Below, in pieces: positions 54,631 through 64,000 of a stretch of DNA of 64,000 nucleotides (within the stretch, counting starts at the first letter, position 1; every line of letters starts with the position of its first letter). The stretch is from Ostrinia nubilalis (lineage: Eukaryota; Arthropoda; Insecta; Lepidoptera; Crambidae). The position numbers and the translations under genes were made by a program. The notes under the pieces were generated by a model. That model had not been told where the DNA came from. It saw only the letters and a list, made by a program, of their open reading frames with translations, and made no database searches. The stretch is taken from positions 2,285,001 to 2,349,000 of the forward strand of contig NC_087110.1 of the NCBI RefSeq assembly GCF_963855985.1, read 5' to 3'.

Positions 54631-57320
54631 GTAGGTCACAGCAATTTCTTTTTCACGACGTATGGCGGAACCGATAACGTTCTACTTTTCTTGAGCATTG
54701 TCCCGGTAAATCGGTCGTATCGAACGAATTATGTGTTCGAAGTGCTTTAGTGATTTCTTAAATCACTTTTTGCAATATCAGCCGGTGTTTGCCAGCCAGC
54801 CAATTAGAGTTTATTAGACCTAAAACATACACAAGCTATTGTATGTTCTAATTAATCAGTTTTTATTAACAGATTAATTCATGAGACAGTTGATTCTATT
54901 TTGTACAATTGATCACTACTAAAATATGCACAAAAACATGTTTGTCCTCATAATTTTCCTGTAATTATTATACTTGTCTTATAAGAAGAAAACCTTTAAA
55001 ATAGGCATTGCACTCTTCTTACTCTATGTTTTACACATATTAATTTAATGTCTAAAACATAAAGCATTAAAATAGCTAAACTCAGGTCAATCTTCTGCAA
55101 TTTTGAATAAAATATTGTAAAGTTTGTAAGTGAGCAATGAATAATCAAATAACAATTGTAGGTATTAAATAATCTATAATTATATTATGGAACATTAAAA
55201 TTATCAAATCAAAGAAGATAGTCTAATAAGAATTTCAGGTGATCATGACTGTTGAAGTGTTGTTGACTCTAATTTAACTATTACATATTTGAACATGAAA
55301 ATAAACGTGAAAGGACGAAAATAATAAGTTTTAATTAACTTACAAAAAATTTTAGTATTTGGTCTAAGTTTAACTTCATGATGTCACAAAATAATTTATT
55401 AACAATTTCAATGAAAATTATTGTGTAAATAATCTGTAAACTTTTGCAACATGCAAAAGATCCACTATAATTATTATTATGCTAATGACATCTTCTATTC
55501 CGTACACATTTAGATACAATTCCGTACAAAAGACAACTTCAAGGGAGTAAAAATAGTTGTAGTATAGCCACAGATTAACATTATAGCTCAAGTCCTATTT
55601 ATTTTATTTTTAATTTTTTTATTTATTTAATTAGGACAACCAACAAGACAGACACAAATTCAAGCAAAGGGGTTTAGATCTATTAGATCTAAAAATTCAT
55701 TAAATTATTCATTTTCTACATTCTGCTCAGTGATCGCGAAATGCGCATTTAAAAGAGACTGACGGATCGAAATGCTAGCAGGCGAAGTCGCGGTCAGAAG
55801 CGAGTTTATTCAATAGGTATATCAGGTATTGTAATCATGTCACCTCCTTTATTCTATCAATAAAACATCGCAATATTTTAGTATGCAACAGAGTTTTATT
55901 CAGGTGACATCATTCAGTAAACTTAGAATATTAGTAAACATAAGCCTTACAAGGTTTACAATCAAGTCTATTTTGTTCAAAGTTGAAGGTTAAAGGTAAG
56001 AATCGATATGGTATCGTTGTCATTGACGCCGCTCTCCGCGACGCCGCAGATTTTGATTAAATGCTATCGCAATCGCTTTCAAAGTGATGGCGACAAAGCG
56101 ACTACGTTCATAAAACGTCTTAATACCTCACGGTATTTATGAGAAATAATAAGTCTAATTAATATTTTATGAACATATTTTTGCCGTGTGGTTCCTGCAA
56201 AGTAGATGGGACCACTCTTCCCGTGAATATTGGAAGAGGTGACTAAAGAATAAAGAAGAAATATGCGAACATCAGAGCCGGCCTAAGATGCGCGTTACTA
56301 CGATATAATCTTATCGTCATTTATAGACGACAAACGTATGGGCTTATCGTTCAAAATCGATAAAGAATAAGAATAAGAACACTTTATTCAGCATTAAAAA
56401 AACCGTACATAACATTTATAGTTTAATAAATAAACTATGCTGAAGTCTGAAGACTAGCTGGCCAATAATAATCAATTAATATTATTCCGTCTTTCATGTT
56501 AAAACACCTACACAGCTCTTCCGCTAATCCTATTAGAAAGACGCTCAAGTAGGCCTCAAATTCTTAATAACTAGTCTTATGTCGGCTTTCTATGAAGTAA
56601 CCAGAGTGTGAAGCGCACCACCATTTGTGCCACAATGCATTCTTGGTTCACATATCGGTTACAATTATAATTGATCAATTATTCTTTTCTGTTATTGAGA
56701 GCGAGTGTCAATTCATCCGTGATATGTTCAGCATGAGACTATAGTGACATTAACTTCTTGTGCCCCATTCAATTTTATTCTTGTTAACTTTTTCTGTGTA
56801 CTGAGTATTTAATTTACACAAAAAAAACAGATCTATTTGAGTTATTTATTTTCCTAGCTCTCATTAAACCAAGCCAGCTTGTGCAGCTCAAGTAAACACT
56901 GAGTGATTGAGTGATTCGTTATGTAGTCGTGTTATTTTGCGACAAAAACGCACAGTCTTCATATATAAATAATAACGAATAAACATAATATGTAAAATGA
57001 AAGTTACTCGGAATATAAAAGGTCGTGCTCATCATCACACGATCATTTACCCTTAGTTTTAATTTTGTTTTTCTTTTAATTGTCAGTTTTGTCTATCTAT
57101 CGACTCTCCGCGGGAATCGAACCTCGCTGGCATTCTAGTTCATCACCCCGCCACTTTAAAAGAATACCTTACTGTAATTACACTAATCCATTCCAAATAC
57201 AGCATGTTTCAATCTTCATTACCAACACAAATTTTCAATTCACAGTTTTTGTTCATGCGTTGAAAAACAAACTAAATATTTGGATCGCATCGCTCCACTG
57301 TACAAATATTCAGTAGGTTC
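54631..57320. other. AT-rich sequence, probably intron 1 of the gene at 54559
   Basis: No convincing exon, RNA gene or complete element. It contains AT-rich simple sequence and small repeat remnants such as the AGGACAACCAACAAGACAGA stretch near 55633. Confidence 0.5.
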
Positions 57321-57326
57321 TCTACT

Positions 57327-57740
57327 ACAACCCGGTCGAGTGAACTGCGCACCTGGCGGCCGTGGTCTGACGTCACTTCGATGCTCTGTGTCCGTACAGT
57401 ACGGCTAGCACTAAAAACTTTCAAGTTCGAATCGTTTGCGTATTCGAATCGCCATCAAAAGATTTAGTGCGAAAACTACAACAGCGCCCTTGTGAACGTG
57501 TCGTAAAGTGAACTTAGTATGAGAAATGGTTGCACGAAACTTATTTTGAGAATCAAAATTGTCACATTATCGTTTAATTCGAAGGTTGAGTATCGGATTT
57601 TGTCGAATACGCAAACGATTCGAAGACGAAAGTTGTTCATGCTAGAGGTACTGGTACAAACGGGGCGAAAGTGGGGAGATGTGCGAGTGAGTGCGAGGGA
57701 GAGTCGCATTCCAGCGAGGTGCGACAGTTAACGCACGTTG
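57327..57740. mobile_element. MITE related to 31811-31927 with a second inverted-repeat element inside
   Basis: The left end CTACAACCCGGTCGAGTGAA and CTGCGCACCTGGC matches 31811. The right part CATTCCAGCGAGGTGCGACA matches its other half, though the terminal bases are lost. Inside (57413-57635), TTCGAATCGTTTGCGTATTC and GAATACGCAAACGATTCGAA are inverted, marking a nested element. Confidence 0.65.
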
Positions 57741-57754
57741 CCATTGCGTCCAAG

Positions 57755-57870
57755 GACTGGAAGACGTCGGTGGACCGACGATCTGGTAAAGGTCGCGAGC
57801 AGCGTTGCACCGTTCGTTGTGGAAATCCTTGCTTTTGTCCCGCAGTCGACGTTTTTTTAGTTATTGTGTC
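57755..57870 (+). mobile_element. RTE-type LINE 3' fragment
   Basis: Contains GGACCGACGATCTGGTAAAG and GTGGAAATCCTTGC, a degraded copy of the family. Confidence 0.6.
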
Positions 57871-58087
57871 TTCTGAGATTCAGGATATTCCGGAATGACC
57901 AAGGACTTTTATTACTCCAAACGCGAGCGCTGTCAAATGAATAGAAGTGATGATATTTAATTTGATATTAAACTTCATGAGAAGGTCCTAGACCTAGTAA
58001 TACTTTACCGGAGACCCTCGAAATTGACCCTGGTTATGTGTAAAAAAACGCAGCGTCAAACTATTTATTTTGTTCTTTTCACTCTAA

Positions 58088-58255
58088 TCCAGGGTTTCCC
58101 AAACTATGGGCGCGACCCACCACTGGGTCGCGAGCGAACATTGTCTGGGCCCTATCTGTAGAACGACAAACCACCCTACAGATCCGAATCCTATATTTAG
58201 GCATATTGGTAACGGTTAAATATCCTATAGGTGGGTCCCGAGTTTGGGAACTTGT
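58088..58255. mobile_element. hAT-type MITE remnant
   Basis: Starts CCAGGGTTTCCCAAACTATG and ends CCCGAGTTTGGGAACTTG, an inverted pair like the 15201 and 9838 elements. Target duplication not clear. Confidence 0.55.
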
Positions 58256-58774
58256 ATTAGATGAGTTGTAGCCCAGACAACTTTAGGAACCACTGCTTTC
58301 CTTTCTTCGTAAACAGTGGGAGGTGCCGCGGTGGCGCTGTATCATTCTCCATTGTGCTATTCGCTACCGAAGGCGCCAACCTGATCATTACTTACATGGA
58401 TCACGCTCTATTTCACACCAAAGCTGGCCGAGTTAACCAACGCGTTTCTACTACGAAAACCAGTTTAACTAGGTTTAGTTTTTGTACAGGATTGATTAGA
58501 TAATGCGCCGAAATATGGACTAGTTGGGGACTAAAAAGATGTGGATGTTAAACGTTTTAGACGTATTTCCTTTTTGCTTGTCGATAAAATTTTCGCGTTA
58601 ATTACAGCAAATCAGACTATACGTTTTTGTTGCAAAGTCGACCCTACAATAACTGTAAATGCCACTGTGTTTAGCTTGACGTGCCGACGCTTCGTCCGTT
58701 TTGTAATAAATACCGATGACAATAATAGATTGAGTTTTATTGTCTGATTCGTTCTCTCTATCCCTCGTTCTCGT

Positions 58775-58895
58775 TTCAGCCAAATGACGTCCACTGCTGG
58801 ACAAAGGCCTCCCCCAAGGATTTCCAGAATGCCCGGTCCTGCGCTGCCCGCATCCAGGTTCTTCCCGCGACCTTCACCAGATCGTCGTTTTACTT
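58775..58895 (-). mobile_element. RTE-type LINE 3' end
   Basis: Contains GACGTCCACTGCTGGACAAA, GGCCTCCCCCAAGG and TTCACCAGATCGTCG. The minus-strand complement matches the family. Confidence 0.75.
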
Positions 58896-59265
58896 ATGCT
58901 ACTGCTATGTGCAGCTACTATTATCTCGCTACCTTGTAATATATTTTTTCAAAGACATCGACGTTGAATATTCAAAAGGATGATAACAACATAATTAAAA
59001 TTCTAGTTGCTCACGGGCTTTGTGTCCTTATACGTCGGCGGATTACTTGCACAAATGAAGTAAAAACAAACTTTAAGACAGACTGCCGAGCCACCTAGAC
59101 ACAGTAGAAATTCTATTGTTCGAGGCTCACCGAGTCAACGGTGAGCCTCGTGGCGCCCAACGTGTCAGACGCCTATCACAGCTTAAGTTTCACACCAGCA
59201 GTGGTGGGACTTCAGTGGTTACAATCCACAACAATTATCATAATTTATTCTCATACAGTCATACT

Positions 59266-59466
59266 AGATCGTTTCATCCACGAAGACACGCACCACCAAT
59301 TTTTGGTAGAGGGAAGCGCGTGGTGCGGGGAGTTTGATTCGAGCAATCCGAGCGTCATTATTGTAGTGTGCGTGTCATGCACACTCATGGATAATTTAGC
59401 GTGTACCGATAACACTCAAACATTTGCGGAAGAATGGTGGGGCGCGTCTTCGTGGATGAAACGATC
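59266..59466. mobile_element. MITE, TIR AGATCGTTTCATCCACGAAG
   Basis: The ends AGATCGTTTCATCCACGAAG and CTTCGTGGATGAAACGATCT are perfectly inverted over 20 bp and continue with ACACGCACCACCA against TGGTGGGGCGCGT. The long frame crossing it is not a credible gene. Confidence 0.85.
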
Positions 59467-59689
59467 TATAACATACGGAAAAAGATACTTATCGCACAAA
59501 ACTTGCTCTTTCAAAGAATCCCCTTTGCAGAAACAGCAGATATAAAAGGAATTGCGCCCCTCCGAATTGTTTAACTTTTCCCAATAAAACACCTTTATGA
59601 GAGCTCCGCTAAAGTAAAGTCACCTTGACCTTTGAGGGTCGCTTTCTACGCAGACTATAGGTCTGTGGTCAGAGCGTCACGGGAGGGTG

Positions 59690-60005
59690 TTTTCAACCGA
59701 CTTCAAAAAAAGGAGGAGGTTCTCAATTCGACCCGTATGTTTTTTTTTTCTATGTTTGTTACGCGATAACTCCGCCAATTATGAACCGATTTGAACACAT
59801 CTTTTTTCGGCGTATAGATAATACCTCAAGGGTGGTCCCATTTAAATTTAATAATAAAAAAAACAACCCCCAAGGGTGGAAAATTGATGATGATGAACTT
59901 TTTTATACGCAATATCTCCGCCGATTATGAACCAATTTGAACGATTATTTTTTTGTTGAATAGGTATTATTTGTGTTCACGCATTTGGTAGTCGGTTTTT
60001 TTTTT
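59690..60005. repeat. Interspersed repeat starting ACCGACTTCAAAAAAAGG
   Basis: ACCGACTTCAAAAAAAGGAG at the left and GTAGTCGGTTTTTTTTTT at the right are inverted. Internally there are two copies of a CGATAACTCCGCC / AATATCTCCGCC block. A fragment in reverse orientation is at 40995-41030. Confidence 0.65.
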
Positions 60006-60072
60006 TAAAGTTATTGTAACATCAGTGAGACTTCAGATCTTCAGATTTATATGCTCTGTCACACCATATTGT

Positions 60073-60260
60073 CAATGTGAAGCCACGATAGCCGCACGGT
60101 GAAGGGGTCGGACTGGCCGACTCGTGATCAACGCGGGTTCGGTCCCCGCCGCCGCTCGACTATTGCGGTGAGCTCACTCGTAAGTTCGTAACACAAACAT
60201 ATTTAGCTTAGTACGAGGGGCTAACGAGATACTCCCGTTAATTTGTGAAATAACAAATTA
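60073..60260 (+). mobile_element. tRNA-headed SINE
   Basis: Box A-like GATAGCCGCACGGTG and box B GGGTTCGGTCCCC are at tRNA spacing. A non-tRNA body follows, with GTAAGTTCGTAACACAAACA and TACGAGGGGC. The stems do not pair well enough for a tRNA gene. Confidence 0.75.
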
Positions 60261-60808
60261 CTAATTATGTCCCCCTCCCATACCTCAGGTATTGTCTGAG
60301 TTAAACGCTAGACTTATAGTCTGCGACCTTATAATCCGTTCTGTTAACCCTTTGTGAGTGTACGAACATATTTTAATGTAAAAGTAATTCGATGGCAATT
60401 GGGATTAAAAGCGTAGACAGAAGGACACTTCAGCTTTGTGGTTACGTAAAGTTGATAGATGTTGACGTTTGGATATAATGTTTTTCATTTTATTTTTAAT
60501 GTTGTTGGATTTTGTATGTGTATGTAATATCTAATATTGTCAAACTCGAAAGGGTTAGTGAATAAGTAGAAGTATGTATGTATTGATATCATTGACCTTT
60601 GTATGTATGTTTTGATATCAAATCCAAAGAAACCAATATCAAATTCTGCCTTAATACGCAACTTTTCTTCAAATAAAGTTGTTACGAAAATGTATTTTCT
60701 GTAACTAAACTCCGGACGTAACTAAAACTAAACTAAAATACCCAAAAAGTCGTACCCTTATCAAATAAGAAAAGTTCATTTTCCGACGAAATCCAGCCAG
60801 AATACTAA

Positions 60809-60955
60809 CGCCCGTATTCACAAACGATGCTTGCTTAAGTGAAGCAGCAAATCGAACGCACAGCGTTGAATACTCTGTTATTGGTTCGTGTGTGTGTGAC
60901 CCTGTGAGTCCACGCGCACTGTGAGACCTGATAGTAATGTTTGCGAATACGGGCG
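60809..60955. mobile_element. PIF/Harbinger-like MITE, TIR CGCCCGTATTCA, copy 2
   Basis: Ends CGCCCGTATTCA and GAATACGGGCG with TAA at 60806-60808 and 60956-60958. The interior is the reverse complement of 428-573. Confidence 0.85.
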
Positions 60956-61374
60956 TAAACTACGTAGCCGACGATATGTCTGGCTAGTTTTTATTTCGTC
61001 CTAGAAAATCATTTTCTTGACAATTAACGTTAAAAACGTTGTCTTTGTACCTAAAAACTTATGTAGCGTGTTAAAATATAATTCTTAGAGGGGTTTATTA
61101 CATGCACTGATGGCAATTAGATGCCGGTCTCTTTGTACGGCAAATCGAACCGAACAAAATGCCATCTTGTGCAGCTGATATTTTATTTTACAACAAAAAT
61201 GTAACCTAGTCTGGTGCTGTTTATTATTAAACCACAATTATTATTATTTATTTTATTTTATTTAGTTAATAATTCGATAGATTCACCAACAACATTTAAT
61301 CATAATATTTCACATTATTATTTAGCTGAACATTTTTTTTTCGGGTTCTGTGTCAATGACAATTTAACTTTCCC

Positions 61375-61490
61375 CAGAGATGAACTTGACCTTCACTGGT
61401 TGGGTTTTTATTGGCGGTCAAGTTGTAGGTCCTGGCTACACAGGAGTTGCAGCGGTGGGAACGATAGGTGGGAATAGTCCCGGATTTGAT
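61375..61490 (-). repeat. Interspersed repeat shared with the ARMC6 3' UTR
   Basis: The complement of 27500-27650: shares AACCCAACCAGTGAAGGTCA and GCCAATAAAAACC. Family not identified. Confidence 0.7.
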
Positions 61491-61499
61491 ACAGATGAC

Positions 61500-62450
61500 G
61501 CTTCTTGAAGAATGGACATACCAAAAGATATTTCTATGTCCACACGTAATACGTTCGCTCATTGTGTTCATTTCAGTTCATCGCGTGACTGTAAAGTTTG
61601 TTCTTCACAGCGATCCGTCATTTGGTTTAGAAATAGGAAGTTCAGCAATCGGTTAAATTCGCAAAGGAAATTGCTGTGTGCCAACAGCAAAAACAATTCG
61701 AAATCTGGTACACTACATTATGTTTGGAAAGGTCAAATTGGTTTGCATTTTTTTAAAACTATAATGACAGCAAGAAGAGAAGACAGTGCCAATTAGTGCC
61801 ACAGAATAATGTACCATATTTAGTACAGTAGACACATACTAGCAAGTTAATTTATAGTTGTATTAGATGCTATTTTGCGGCATAAATGACACCCAAAATG
61901 ATACAAAGCTTTATTCAATTTTAAAATTTACAAGCGAGACTAAGTCAAAAAAATATAAAAGAACTAAAAGAAAAGTAAAACAATATTATTTGGATGATAT
62001 TGTCATCATCATATTATATTTTATGTATTTTATTAACAGTGTTGTTACGAATAAGTTCGCTATAAATAATTTATGTTATTTAATTTCTTTGTGATTAAGG
62101 TCTGATAAAAATATCATTACATTTATTTTTCCAATAAACACTGAAGTTCAAGAACTATTTTCTGACAAAAAAGTTATTAAATCCAAGTACTAGTATAAAA
62201 TTAAACAATATTATTAAGAAATTACAACAAACCAGTGCAACATATAATATCAACCAATCAAACGAATGAATTAGATTAAATGGCATAACTGTTATTTAAT
62301 CCGTTTGTCTAGTCTACGATATTTTAAAATGAAACGGAAATGACGAATCGTTGAACATACTATTAATATCACGGTGGTTTCCCGAATAGTAGCATAAAAA
62401 TTAGGGTGCGCGTAAGCAGAGAAATCTGAGGAGGGACGAATTTAAATAGT
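61500..62450. other. AT-rich DNA, nothing recognised
   Basis: Several short frames, none resembling a protein or showing exon-like composition. Confidence 0.5.
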
Positions 62451-62454
62451 TTAT

Positions 62455-62600
62455 TTTTTGCAAGTAGGCTTCCAAACAGCACTTTTACAAGTCCCACCCA
62501 ACTGACCCAACCGTATTAGTCCTATCCCTGCTTCGGGACATTATAAGGGCCAGTTGCTGAGAAAAACCAGTGTAAGAAATTCAGTGTACTATGGTCAGCG
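62455..62600 (-). mobile_element. Retroelement 3' end (GAAGCAGTGG family)
   Basis: Carries TTGCAAGTAGGCTTCCAAAC, GCACTTTTACAAGTCCCA and CCTGCTTCGGGACATTATAA, as in 1765-1925. Confidence 0.7.
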
Positions 62601-64000
62601 TAAAGAGCATCTAGCAATTTTAAAGTATGAATGACAAGAAGTATAGGCAAAAGTTGACTTAGTAAATGCACAGAAAATCATGTCATTTCGGGTCAATAAA
62701 ATATGCTCCGTATGTCTATTGGCATAATATGAATCTTTTAATAAACTTAATTACCAGACAATACTATACTGCTCTGCGCTCCTTAGTTGCATCGATTGCA
62801 TCCTTGATGCATCGTCGCATTGTACGCGCACCCTTAAGGCGTTACTAGGCGTGTCTTGTCATCATTTTGATGATTTAATGTACCGCAAATAGATTTTAAG
62901 CCGAATTTTTGGTGTTGGTCACGCGTGTCTAAATTACGAAAGGCATAAATAAGTCAGTAAGGGTAAAAGTAATAACTTTAATGGTTCATATCACCCTTTT
63001 ACTTTGATGACGTTATTATTAATGCACACTGTAAACGTTTTTTTTCTTGTTATACGATTTGTATATTCTGCCATAAAATCGTCATAGTTTACAACTGAAA
63101 TAGAAGTGCACGAGACAAGTCAGTTTCTTGTATTTAAGTTCACTACATGGACCATTTGCAACTCCATTTGTTTTGCAAACCACCACTAGTTAATGTGTCC
63201 TCCGAAGCACAGAGTCACTTTTTATCGGACATTGGAAAGACTATCATAATATTATAATCGTATACCAAGAAGAATTGTTAGGGTCCTAACGAATATTAGT
63301 ATAAATGAAATAGCGGACTGTATAAAAATAGGTGCTGTATTCTCGCCAGCCTAATTTACAATCAATTATGAGAGTACGCGGTATTTGTGCGACGACGGTG
63401 GTGTCCCAAAGGCGAGTGTGTGACCCGAGCGCAGCCGATGATGACGCTGTCGGCCCGAGGTGACGTTAGTCATTGTACGCCGCCCGCACGTCTCCTCCCG
63501 CGCGTTGTTGGGTTCCCAACAAGAATAAAATAATATAAAAGCGTCTTTTGTTAGTGCAAAAAATAAGACCTCTTTAAAATGTTCCTTGCCAGTTTTCACG
63601 ACGTCATAGTACACAAAAGCGAATTCAATGGAGTGTTCGCAGTTTTTATTCAAAAGTTCGCCTCACACAGCAACCCGTTCCGAAACCCACTTGCTAGGGT
63701 ACCGGTTCTGCACCGTTCTCGTATCTGGGACTAGTGATGTGCTTTCATAGATTCGCTATCGAGTCCTATCGATACTCGGTAGTTATAAAATATTTAGTGC
63801 GTATAATTGTGGCTGGTCCTAACTCTATTTCTGGGGCTTATCTTTCTCTGTCACTCATTCCAGCATTTCCCTTTAAATGAAAGAGATGGTTAAGGAGAAA
63901 CTCCGCAGGTCAGAAGAAATGTAATTGAATATAATTGTGGCGAGAAGAATTTATTGTGCCATAAAGTACAAGGCCAAAACCACCCCTGTACTAAGGGTGA
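62601..64000. other. No recognised feature
   Basis: Mixed AT-rich sequence. A CG-richer patch at 63380-63510 has no clear gene. It may be part of the long first intron of the gene at 54559 or intergenic. Confidence 0.45.

Noticed and set aside
59141..59545. A 134-codon open frame
   Set aside because: It crosses a MITE with perfect inverted ends (59266-59466) and resembles no known protein.

Overview
The window is nuclear DNA of an insect, most likely a moth or butterfly (Lepidoptera). The evidence is small exons with canonical GT/AG splice sites in long AT-rich introns, and a dense load of short interspersed elements of types common in lepidopteran genomes: tRNA-headed SINEs, hAT- and PIF/Harbinger-type MITEs, RTE-type LINE tails and Helitron-like CTAG ends. 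The order-level assignment is an inference from general character, not from a database match. No bacterial-type operon, CRISPR array, rRNA gene or credible tRNA gene is visible.

Four protein genes can be reconstructed. (1) 193-2911, minus: the first three coding exons of a CHMP4/Shrub ESCRT-III protein; its C-terminus lies beyond the left edge. (2) 3765-27360, plus: a complete nine-exon ARMC6 homologue (469 aa), head-to-head with CHMP4 across about 850 bp. (3) 13498-14739, minus: an intronless tektin (413 aa) nested in ARMC6 intron 6. (4) 30042-51693, minus: a complete 20-exon SMC5 (1051 aa), tail-to-tail with ARMC6. A fifth gene starts at 54559 on the plus strand; only a 24-codon first coding exon is convincing, and I do not recognise it. 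From 54631 to 64000 I see only intron-like or intergenic DNA and repeats.

The non-coding DNA is mostly nested transposon debris. ARMC6 intron 8 is dominated by a 9.2-kb hAT-like element with a perfect 8-bp target duplication. It carries a repeat of the GGTTCCGTA type, an internally deleted DUF4817/DDE transposase element, a SINE, several MITEs and a 177-bp tandem repeat that itself hosts another hAT MITE. ARMC6 intron 4 holds a hAT-like element inside a PIF-like element.

The most unusual signal is repeated partial duplication of coding exons inside introns, in three unrelated genes. ARMC6 exon 6 has five extra full, split or truncated copies woven into a 2.2-kb AGCGGAGA minisatellite. SMC5 exon 18 (ABC signature) has three extra 3' fragments, and a 1.2-kb transposon sits between them and the intact exon. 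SMC5 exon 10 (hinge) has one 3' and one 5' fragment flanking the intact copy. CHMP4 exon 3 has a diverged 3' fragment. Both affected SMC5 exons are also preceded, within a few bases of the acceptor, by the (TTTC)n tail of the same retroelement family, which now forms their polypyrimidine tract. The intact exons join in frame, so these genes look functional despite the rearrangements.
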